Of a DNA stretch of 11,673 nt, positions 1 through 5,928 are shown piece by piece. The stretch is from Rhodocyclales bacterium. Its GTDB lineage: Bacteria; Pseudomonadota; Gammaproteobacteria; Burkholderiales; Rhodocyclaceae. Position 1 is the first letter of the stretch. Every line of letters starts with the position of its first letter. The position numbers and the translations under genes were made by a program. The stretch is from NCBI GenBank assembly GCA_021413665.1, contig JAIOPW010000175.1:1-11673 (forward strand). Direction: 5' to 3'. The notes beneath the pieces were generated by a model. The model worked only from the letters and a program-made list of their open reading frames with translations. It made no database searches and was not told the DNA's origin.

Positions 1-75
1 CTCTGCCTCGACATCGTCGCCGAAGGCGCGAACCGCGAATTGCACCCCAACACCTTCGGCGTCGCCCGCTTCTAG
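1..75 (+). CDS. C-terminus of probable acyl-CoA carboxylase carboxyltransferase (beta) subunit, partial
   Basis: Only the last 24 codons are in the window; the frame ends at TAG 73-75. The peptide ends in NTFGVARF. Beta subunits of the methylcrotonyl/geranyl-CoA carboxylase family typically end in a similar FGVxRx tail, so I infer a biotin-dependent carboxyltransferase, which would transfer the carboxyl group from biotin to an enoyl-CoA. Context agrees: the matching alpha subunit lies two genes downstream, and the order beta subunit, acyl-CoA dehydrogenase, (hydratase,) alpha subunit is that of atuC-atuD-(atuE)-atuF. The next gene starts 11 bp downstream, so the two are surely co-transcribed. 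So short a fragment cannot prove the family. Confidence 0.5.
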   Translation, partial: LCLDIVAEGANRELHPNTFGVARF

Positions 76-86
76 AAAGGAACTTC

Positions 87-1235
87 ATGCAATTCACCGC
101 CGAACATCGCCAGCTCGCCGACACCGTCGCCCGCTTCGTGCGCGAGGAACTCAATCCGCATGTCGCCGCGTGGGAAGCCGCCGAGCAATTCCCTTCGCAC
201 GAGGTGTTCAAGAAGCTCGGCAACCTGGGCCTGCTCGGACTCAAGTATCCGGCCGAGTACGGCGGCCAGGAACTCGACTTCTCCTACTCGATGGTCATGG
301 CCGAGGCACTGGGCGATTGCGCCTGCGGTGGCGTGCCGATGGCCATCGGCGTGCAGACCGACATGTGCACCCCGGCCCTGGCGCGCTTCGGCTCGGAAAC
401 GCTGAAACGCGAATTCCTCGCCCCGGCCATTGCCGGTGACATGGTGGGCTGCATCGGCGTCTCCGAGCCCGGCGGTGGCTCCGACGTCGCCGCGCTGAAG
501 ACCACGGCGAAGAAGGACAGCGGCGATTACGTGATCAACGGCAGCAAGATGTGGATCACCAACGGCATGAAGGCCGACTGGTGCTGCCTGCTGGCCAATA
601 CCTCGGAAGGCGCGCCGCACAAGAACAAGTCGCTGATCATGGTGCCGATGAACGCGTCGGGCATCAGCCGGCAGAAGATCAGCAAGATCGGCATGGACGC
701 GTCCGACACCGCGCAACTCTTTTTTGACGACGTGCGCGTGCCGCAGGCGAATGTCATCGGCCAGGAAGGCATGGGTTTCACCTACCAGATGCTGCAGTTC
801 CAGGAGGAGCGCCTGTGGGGCGCGGCAAGCAGCCTGCGCATGATGGACAACATGATCGACCAGACCATCGAATACACGCGGGAACGCCAGGCCTTTGGCA
901 AATCCATTCTCGACAACCAGGTAGTGCACTTTCGCCTCGCCGAGTTGCGCACGGAAGTCGAGGCGCTGCGCTCGCTGACTTACCGCGCCGTCGAGGACTA
1001 CGTCGGCGGCAAGGATGTGACACGGCTGGCCTCCATGGCCAAGCTCAAGACCGGAAGGCTGGACCGCGAAGTCGCCGACTCCTGCCTGCAGTACTGGGGT
1101 GGCATGGGCTACACCTGGGACAACCCCGTCTCGCGCGCCTGGCGTGACGGCCGCCTGGTGTCCATCGGCGGCGGCGCCGACGAGATCATGCTGGGCATCA
1201 TCGCCAAGCTGGAAGGCACGCTCCCACGCTCATGA
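87..1235 (+). CDS. Acyl-CoA dehydrogenase, citronellyl-CoA dehydrogenase (AtuD)-like
   Basis: A complete 382-aa FAD-dependent acyl-CoA dehydrogenase, which would form an alpha,beta-double bond in an acyl-CoA and pass electrons to ETF. Visible family signatures are the flavin/substrate segment GVSEPGGGSD (about 124-133), KMWITNG (154-160), the RQAFGKS helix and the C-terminal IGGGADEIM segment. The catalytic Glu of medium-chain enzymes is absent from that C-terminal loop. Glu241 in QEERL aligns instead with the helix-G catalytic Glu of isovaleryl- and long-chain-CoA dehydrogenases. The region GVPMAIGVQTDM and the neighbours resemble AtuD of acyclic terpene catabolism, which oxidises citronellyl-CoA to geranyl-CoA. 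The start at 87 follows an AAAGGA ribosome site (76-81). The gene overlaps the next by 4 nt (ATGA). The family is certain; the substrate is inference, and another branched acyl-CoA is possible. Confidence 0.93.
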   Translation: MQFTAEHRQLADTVARFVREELNPHVAAWEAAEQFPSHEVFKKLGNLGLLGLKYPAEYGGQELDFSYSMVMAEALGDCACGGVPMAIGVQTDMCTPALARFGSETLKREFLAPAIAGDMVGCIGVSEPGGGSDVAALKTTAKKDSGDYVINGSKMWITNGMKADWCCLLANTSEGAPHKNKSLIMVPMNASGISRQKISKIGMDASDTAQLFFDDVRVPQANVIGQEGMGFTYQMLQFQEERLWGAASSLRMMDNMIDQTIEYTRERQAFGKSILDNQVVHFRLAELRTEVEALRSLTYRAVEDYVGGKDVTRLASMAKLKTGRLDREVADSCLQYWGGMGYTWDNPVSRAWRDGRLVSIGGGADEIMLGIIAKLEGTLPRS

Positions 1236-3181
1236 GCTTTCGCAAGATACTCATCGCCAACCGCGGAGAGATCGCCTGCCGCATCATGCGCACTGCGCGT
1301 ACGCTGGGCTATCACACCGTCGCCGTCTATTCCGACGCTGACGCCGGCGCGCCCCACGTCTCGCTGGCCGACGAGGCCATACGCATCGGGCCGGCACCGG
1401 CAGCGGAGTCCTACCGCAACATGGCGGCCTTGCTGGCAGCGGCAAAGCGCAGCGGCGCGCAGGCGGTGCATCCGGGCTATGGCTTCCTCAGCGAGAACGC
1501 GGCCTTCGCCCAGGCCTGCACCGACGCCGGTCTGGTCTTCATCGGCCCGCCGGCCGAAGCCATCGCCGCGATGGGCGACAAGGCGGGCGCCAAGCGGCGC
1601 ATGATCGCCGCCGGAGTGCCGACGGCGCCCGGTTATCTGGGTAAGGACCAGAACGACGCGCGACTGACGACTGAGGCACTGGCCCTCGGCTTCCCACTGC
1701 TGGTCAAGGCCGTCGCCGGTGGCGGCGGGCGCGGCATGCGCCTGGCGCAAAGTGCAGCGGAACTGCCCGAAGCCCTGGCCGGTGCGCGGCGCGAGGCGCT
1801 GGCCGCCTTCGGTGACGCGACGCTGATGCTGGAACGTCTGATCCCGCAAGGCCGCCACATCGAGATACAAATATTTGCCGACGCCCACGGCAATGCGGTG
1901 CACATGGGCGAGCGCGACTGCACGACACAGCGCCGCCGGCAGAAGGTCATCGAGGAAACACCCTCGCCCATCGTCACACCGGCCATGCGTGACGCCATGG
2001 GACGCGATGCGGTAGCCGCGACGCTGGCGGTTGGCTATCGCGGCGCCGGCACCGTGGAGTTCATCGTCGACCAGGACCTGCGGCACTACTTCCTGGAAAT
2101 GAACACGCGGCTGCAGGTCGAGCACACGGTGACCGAAATGGTCACCGGGCTCGACCTGGTCGAATGGCAGTTGCGCGTCGCCGCTGGCGAACCCTTGCCG
2201 CTGCGCCAGGAGGAAATCCACCGCGAAGGGCATGCCATCGAGGCGCGGCTGTATGCCGAAGACCCATATTCCGGCTTCGCCCCGCAAACCGGCCCGGTGC
2301 TGCATTTTCGGCCCGAAGCCGCGGCCCGGCCCGGTATCCGCATCGACGCCGGAATCGCCGCAGGCGGCACCGTTACGCCCTTCTACGACCCGATGGTGGC
2401 GAAAGTGATCGCTCACGGCCGGGATCGCGACGATGCGATACGACGGCTGATGGGGGCGCTGGAAGTTGCGCCCTTGCTGGGCCCGGCCACCAACGGCCGC
2501 TTCCTGCGCGATCTGCTCGACCACGAGAGTTTTCGCGGCGCGGCCATGCACACCACGCTGATCGACGAATGGCTCGACAGTGGCGATGCAATCCTGCATC
2601 GCCCGCGGCCGGGAGAGGAGGACTGGCAACTCGCCGCCGCGCTGTTCGCTGGCGATCCGGGCTGGCGCGCGAGTAGCGTCGCCGGCCCGCGAAACGGAAT
2701 CCCCGACGCGCAAAGCGCCGGCTTCGACCTGACGCTGACGTGCGGCGAAGAAACACGAAAAGTGAAAGTCGGCGCCGGCGCTACGGCGATCGAGCACCAA
2801 ATCGACGACCACGGTCGCCTGCGCTACACGCAGGATGGCCGCACGCGCCACGCCATCGCGCACCGCGACGGCGACACGCTGCGCCTGTCACGCGAGGCCA
2901 CCGTTTTCACTTTCAGCGAAGCATCCCCCTTCCCCGTGGTCGCGTCGGCCCGCGATCCGCGCTCGGCCCGGGCGACCGTGGCCGGCACCGTAGCCCGCCT
3001 CGAAGTCGCCACCGGCGACAATGTGACGGCGGGGCAAACCCTGGCCGTGATCGAAGCCATGAAAATGGAAATGCGCGTGACGGCGAACGCCGCCGGCACA
3101 ATCGCCGCCATCCGTGTCGTCATCGGCCAGCAGGTCGAAGCCGGCGCCATACTGATCGAACTTGGCATCGAGGAGACATGA
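1232..3181 (+). CDS. Biotin-dependent acyl-CoA carboxylase alpha subunit (biotin carboxylase + BCCP), geranyl/methylcrotonyl-CoA carboxylase type
   Basis: The 649-aa protein carboxylates its own biotin using ATP and bicarbonate, supplying the carboxyltransferase subunit. Domains in order are: biotin carboxylase N-terminal domain (ILIANRGEIACRI near residue 5), ATP-grasp with Lys159 and the glycine loop G163-G166, the catalytic stretch EMNTRLQVEH (289-298, including Arg293 and Glu297), the biotin carboxylase C-terminal domain (GHAIEARLYAEDP), a linker/BT-like region at roughly 480-570, and a C-terminal biotinyl domain with EAMKME. The biotinylated lysine is Lys611. Length fits LiuD and AtuF (about 650-660 aa). 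It starts inside the dehydrogenase stop (ATGA), implying translational coupling. The alpha subunit alone does not tell geranyl-CoA from 3-methylcrotonyl-CoA carboxylase; the AtuD-like neighbour favours the former. Confidence 0.95.
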   Translation: MSFRKILIANRGEIACRIMRTARTLGYHTVAVYSDADAGAPHVSLADEAIRIGPAPAAESYRNMAALLAAAKRSGAQAVHPGYGFLSENAAFAQACTDAGLVFIGPPAEAIAAMGDKAGAKRRMIAAGVPTAPGYLGKDQNDARLTTEALALGFPLLVKAVAGGGGRGMRLAQSAAELPEALAGARREALAAFGDATLMLERLIPQGRHIEIQIFADAHGNAVHMGERDCTTQRRRQKVIEETPSPIVTPAMRDAMGRDAVAATLAVGYRGAGTVEFIVDQDLRHYFLEMNTRLQVEHTVTEMVTGLDLVEWQLRVAAGEPLPLRQEEIHREGHAIEARLYAEDPYSGFAPQTGPVLHFRPEAAARPGIRIDAGIAAGGTVTPFYDPMVAKVIAHGRDRDDAIRRLMGALEVAPLLGPATNGRFLRDLLDHESFRGAAMHTTLIDEWLDSGDAILHRPRPGEEDWQLAAALFAGDPGWRASSVAGPRNGIPDAQSAGFDLTLTCGEETRKVKVGAGATAIEHQIDDHGRLRYTQDGRTRHAIAHRDGDTLRLSREATVFTFSEASPFPVVASARDPRSARATVAGTVARLEVATGDNVTAGQTLAVIEAMKMEMRVTANAAGTIAAIRVVIGQQVEAGAILIELGIEET

Positions 3182-4065
3182 TGCAATCGAGCGACAAAGC
3201 CATCCTCACCTGCGCCCTGACCGGCGTGCTGACCGATCCGAAGCAGCACCCGGTGCCGGTCACCGCGCAACAGATGGCCGCCTCGGCACGCGAGGCCTAC
3301 GATTCCGGCGCCTCCATCATGCACGTGCATCTGCGCCAGCAGGCGCCGGGCAAGGGCCACCTGCCTTCGTGGGACCCGGAGGTCGCCGCCGAAGTCATCG
3401 ACGCGATCCGGGCCACTTGTCCCGGCGTCATCATCAACCTGACCACCGGCGTGATCGGCCCCGACATCGCCGGGCCGGCCGCCTGCATCCGCCGTGTCAA
3501 ACCCGAGATCGCCGCCTGCAACGCCGGCACGCTGAACTACCTCAAGCTGCGCGAGGACGGCCGCTGGGCTTGGCCGCCGATGGTCTTCGACAATCCAGTG
3601 GAAAAGGTCCAGGCCTTCCTCGACGTGATGCGCGAAACCGGTACCCGTGCCGAGTTCGAATGCTTCGACGTCGGCATCGTGCGTTCGGTTGCGATGTACC
3701 AAAAGGCCGCGATGTCACCACAACTCGCCGACCACACCGAGTACAACTTCGTCATGGGCGTCGCATCGGGCATGCCGGTTGATGCCGACCTGCTGCAACT
3801 GCTGCTGCGCTGGATAGTCCCCGGCTCGCCGTGGCAGGCGACGCTGATCGGCCGTGCGGAAATCTGGCCGCTGCACCAGCGCGTCGCCGAACTCGGCGGC
3901 ATGTTGCGCAGCGGCCTCGAAGACACGTTCTATCTGCCCGGCGGCAGCCGCGCGAGCGGCAACGGCGCATTGATCGCGGCGCTGGCCGCCTGCGCGCGCA
4001 ATGCCGGACGCGAAGTTGCCAGTCCGGTTGAAGCCCGCGCTGCGCTGGGTCTGGGCGCCACATAA
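3181..4065 (+). CDS. BKACE-family beta-keto acid cleavage enzyme (DUF849, 3-keto-5-aminohexanoate cleavage protein-like)
   Basis: A 294-aa TIM-barrel enzyme of the BKACE family, whose members condense a beta-keto acid with acetyl-CoA and release acetoacetate plus a new acyl-CoA. Zinc ligands are visible: His48 and His50 in MHVHLR, and Glu247 followed by Asp248 in GLEDTFYLPGG. INLTTG and the closing GREVASPVEARAALGL are also typical. The N-terminal segment reads LTGVLTD where the lysine-pathway enzyme Kce has an NGAE-type motif, so the equivalent of its Glu14 appears to be Leu. This suggests a subfamily with a different substrate. Two adjacent ATGs (3178 and 3181) are possible starts. I chose 3181 because AGGAG (3171-3175) then has a 5-nt spacer; both overlap the upstream stop. 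It is the last gene of the catabolic operon. The physiological substrate is unknown. Confidence 0.9.
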   Translation: MQSSDKAILTCALTGVLTDPKQHPVPVTAQQMAASAREAYDSGASIMHVHLRQQAPGKGHLPSWDPEVAAEVIDAIRATCPGVIINLTTGVIGPDIAGPAACIRRVKPEIAACNAGTLNYLKLREDGRWAWPPMVFDNPVEKVQAFLDVMRETGTRAEFECFDVGIVRSVAMYQKAAMSPQLADHTEYNFVMGVASGMPVDADLLQLLLRWIVPGSPWQATLIGRAEIWPLHQRVAELGGMLRSGLEDTFYLPGGSRASGNGALIAALAACARNAGREVASPVEARAALGLGAT

Positions 4066-4090
4066 CCAAGACCCGCCGCCACCCACGACC

Positions 4091-4107
4091 ACGAGGATTT
4101 ACCTCGT
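4091..4107. other. Short stem-loop in the convergent intergenic gap
   Basis: ACGAGG (4091-4096) and CCTCGT (4102-4107) form a perfect 6-bp stem with a 5-nt loop, 26 bp after the BKACE stop. The 171-bp gap 4066-4236 separates two convergent operons, so a bidirectional stop signal is expected here. No T-run follows the stem on either strand, so it is not a convincing intrinsic terminator. Nothing else was recognised in this gap. Confidence 0.3.
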
Positions 4108-4236
4108 CAGAATTGACTTTGAAGGACGAGTTTCGGCGCGCCGCTTTGGATTCCGGTTGAGCGGTTCATCGCCAGCCATGACTCTCGAACACACTCGTGT
4201 CGGCGCCGTCCTTCGCCCGCGGGTCGCCTCGGACGG

Positions 4237-4641
4237 TCAGCAAGCCGGCAAGCCGGAAATGCAGGCGCGATACTTCTTGCCGGAACCGATGATGTGTCCG
4301 ACCCACCACAGGGCCAGGAATCTCTGGAGTTCTAGTTTGTCGAAATTCTCCGTCGTGATGATGTCGGACGCCAGATAGTCGAACTCGTCGCGCTCGTTTT
4401 GGTGTTCTTCGAGCATGGGATAGGCGCAGCGGACGAGCACGCCCTCCTCGCTCGAAAAGTGCTCGCGCGCCAGGACCATCAGTTGATTGAAAATTTCGCG
4501 GAACTCCAGGTCGTCCTCCGGACCGGTGTCGATGACGCAATCGGCCAGGGCATTGCATTGCGCCAGGATATTCCGGTGTTGATTGTCGAGGATTTCATTC
4601 CCCATGCTGTAGCTCGGATTCCATTGCACTCGATTCGGCAC
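4237..4641 (-). CDS. Bacteriohemerythrin-like protein lacking two canonical iron ligands
   Basis: A 134-aa single-domain hemerythrin. The family binds O2 (some members NO) at a cytoplasmic non-heme diiron site in a four-helix bundle. Recognisable ligands are His22 (DNQH), His61 and Glu65 (EHFSSEE), His80 (YPMLEEH) and His116 (WWVGHI). The usual HxxxH second histidine is Arg84 (HQNER), and the bridging Asp of HIxxxDKKY is Gly121 (HIIGSGKKY). I checked both codons on the DNA: CGC at 4392-4390 and GGC at 4281-4279. Diiron binding may therefore be altered or lost. The start is GTG at 4641-4639, preceded by AGGAG with 7-nt spacing; no better ATG exists. It is the last gene of the minus-strand redox operon, 27 bp after the unknown gene. 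A role in O2/NO handling for that module is inference. Confidence 0.9.
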   Translation of the reverse strand: MPNRVQWNPSYSMGNEILDNQHRNILAQCNALADCVIDTGPEDDLEFREIFNQLMVLAREHFSSEEGVLVRCAYPMLEEHQNERDEFDYLASDIITTENFDKLELQRFLALWWVGHIIGSGKKYRACISGLPAC

Positions 4642-4668
4642 TGCCCGTCTCCTGTCTGAAAGTTCGCC

Positions 4669-5097
4669 TCAGAACCCAAGCGATTCGACGACGGCAACGA
4701 GGTCGGCAAAGCTGGCCGGTTCGAGTTTCGCCGCCAGTGCGACCTTGTCCAGTCCTTCGCATTCGAACGCGGTCACACTTACTTCAAAGGACAGTTCGCT
4801 GATCTCCAGCGGCGACATGAAGCCGATATGGCAGATATGGGCAAGGCACAGGCGCTCGGGTTCGGTGAGTTCCAGCCCGTGGTGCTCCAGTATTTCCATG
4901 TATCGCTCGGCGGTGCGGTTGAGCTTGCCGCTGATCTCCATGGTGTTCTTTTGCCCGTCGGTGAGGATCGCGAGCGGCGGTCCGAAGAAGACGGGCGTCT
5001 TGCCGACATTCCGCGTCTTTTCTTCGCGCGTCAGCGCTGGGGCGACCCACGTGGGGTCGCCCCGAACCGGATTCTGTTTTTCAGATGAATCCGGCAT
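4669..5097 (-). CDS. Uncharacterised 142-aa protein of the redox operon
   Basis: I do not recognise this protein. From ATG 5097-5095 it is 142 aa, without signal peptide or membrane segment, so probably cytoplasmic. The middle looks helical, with a histidine/cysteine-containing stretch CLAHICHIGF (84-93), and the end is acidic and hydrophobic (LVAVVESLGF). The start overlaps the cytochrome stop by one base (TGATG), which suggests translational coupling and would explain the lack of a good ribosome site. Codons upstream of the internal Met53 (ATG 4941-4939) are mostly G/C-ending in this frame, favouring the long form; a 91-aa form from 4941 remains possible. The first 20 codons run through two palindromes (5039-5063 and 5067-5094), which is odd for coding sequence. 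Position between a cytochrome and a hemerythrin suggests a role with that module. Confidence 0.6.
   Translation of the reverse strand: MPDSSEKQNPVRGDPTWVAPALTREEKTRNVGKTPVFFGPPLAILTDGQKNTMEISGKLNRTAERYMEILEHHGLELTEPERLCLAHICHIGFMSPLEISELSFEVSVTAFECEGLDKVALAAKLEPASFADLVAVVESLGF
5039..5063. repeat. Perfect 10-bp GC-rich palindrome, REP-like
   Basis: GGGGCGACCC (5039-5048) and its exact complement GGGTCGCCCC (5054-5063) flank a 5-nt loop, a very stable hairpin on either strand. It lies 34 bp past the cytochrome stop, inside the 5' part of the unknown gene, where the minus strand reads RGDPTWVAP. Its form resembles dispersed intergenic REP-type palindromes, but one copy is not proof. No T-run follows on the minus strand; on the plus strand TTTTT occurs at 5077-5081, but no plus gene ends here. 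Confidence 0.65.
5067..5094. repeat. 8-bp inverted repeat abutting the cytochrome stop
   Basis: CCGGATTC (5067-5074) pairs with GAATCCGG (5087-5094) around a 12-nt loop that itself contains CTG-TTTTT-CAG. It sits immediately downstream of the cytochrome stop (TGA 5099-5097) and 3 bp from the larger palindrome, so the two could stack as a double hairpin between the cytochrome and the following frame. A role in mRNA stability or processing is inference. Confidence 0.5.
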
Positions 5098-5927
5098 CAG
5101 TGGGCAATGCCGTGCACGCGCTCGTGCTTGGCATCCTTCATGCCCTTGGGCAGTTGCGGTGGCGCTTCCGGCGCGAGCTGGACGAACCCCTTGTTTCTGG
5201 CGCCGTCCTGGACGTTGTGCGGATTGTGGCATTCGGTGCAGGTGAACCAGCGCTTCTTGCCCGTGCTGGCGAATTCACCGATGCGCTTGCCGTGAATGCC
5301 GTCACGCCAGTCGCGCATCTTGTCGCCGTGACACTTGCCGCAGAGCAGTTGCGGCTGGTCGATGCTGACCGGATCGCCATAGTTGTCCACCAGCATGTTG
5401 CGCTTGGCCGTGTGGTGGCAATCGAGACACCAGATGCGGCCTCGACCGTGTTGCAGATCCTTGGCGTCGGGCAGCAGGCCCTCCATGGTCGGGATCGGCA
5501 CCGGCTTCTTGCTCTTAGGCAATGTCGGCGGACTGAACTTGGGACCGACACCGTTATGACAGGCCGTGCCGCACAGCGGCAGGACGGCCAGATTCCCGGA
5601 GCGTGGCTTGACGACCGCATGCCCTTCCGGGATCTTGTCGAGCCCCGGCATCTTGCCCATCGGTACCGTGCCGTCGTAGGGATCGCCGTACCACAGCGCC
5701 GCGCCGGTCTTCGGCGAGCACTTGACATTGGGCCAGCCGGGCTTGAGGTCGCGCTTGGTAACTTCCGACGCGCCCTTGCGGCTTTCGAAACAGACCGTTT
5801 CCTGTGGTGCCTGCGCCGTGGGTGCCTGCGCCGCTGCCTTTTGTTCCTGTGCCACGGCGGAAGTCATCATCCCGCAGCAGAAGGCGAGGATCATTGTGTG
5901 GACTGCGAGTTTTTTCATGATCGTCAT
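5097..5927 (-). CDS. Secreted tetraheme c-type cytochrome with a CX3CH site
   Basis: A 276-aa protein with a Sec signal peptide (MKKLAVHTMILAF..., likely cleavage after AVA near residue 26), hence periplasmic. Three standard heme sites are visible: CLDCH (167-171), CGKCH (196-200) and CTECH (230-234). A fourth candidate site, CGTACH (119-124), has three residues between the cysteines; I confirmed the DNA reads TGC GGC ACG GCC TGT CAT. An Ala/Gln/Pro-rich linker (27-43) follows the signal. It presumably exchanges electrons with the iron-sulfur and NrfD-like subunits encoded just upstream, like the cytochrome partners of NrfBCD or DsrJOP systems, but it is not a clear NrfB or DsrJ. The start at 5927 lies 1 nt past the NrfD-like stop; ATG 5918, giving MKKLAV, is an equally plausible start with a cleaner signal peptide. 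Confidence 0.9.
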   Translation of the reverse strand: MTIMKKLAVHTMILAFCCGMMTSAVAQEQKAAAQAPTAQAPQETVCFESRKGASEVTKRDLKPGWPNVKCSPKTGAALWYGDPYDGTVPMGKMPGLDKIPEGHAVVKPRSGNLAVLPLCGTACHNGVGPKFSPPTLPKSKKPVPIPTMEGLLPDAKDLQHGRGRIWCLDCHHTAKRNMLVDNYGDPVSIDQPQLLCGKCHGDKMRDWRDGIHGKRIGEFASTGKKRWFTCTECHNPHNVQDGARNKGFVQLAPEAPPQLPKGMKDAKHERVHGIAH

Positions 5928-5928
5928 C

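Noticed and set aside
1109..2863. A 584-aa minus-strand open frame opposite the acyl-CoA dehydrogenase and carboxylase genes
   Set aside because: It is the antisense shadow of two clear enzyme genes in high-GC DNA and shows low-complexity His/Arg/Gly-rich composition without any motif.
2740..3177. A 5' extension of the BKACE frame that would give 441 aa
   Set aside because: The added part is Arg/Pro-rich, overlaps the biotinyl domain of the upstream gene, and the family begins right at the ATGs at 3178/3181.
4121..4214. Inverted repeat GAAGGACG / CGTCCTTC in the convergent gap
   Set aside because: The arms are 78 bp apart and only 8 bp long; no associated feature.
4828..4846. CLAHICH in the unknown protein, which fits a CX4CH heme motif
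   Set aside because: The protein has no signal peptide, so it would not reach the periplasmic heme-attachment machinery; probably coincidence.
5063..5081. Possible plus-strand intrinsic terminator formed by the 10-bp palindrome and the TTTTT at 5077-5081
   Set aside because: The T-run is 13 bp from the stem and no plus-strand gene ends nearby.
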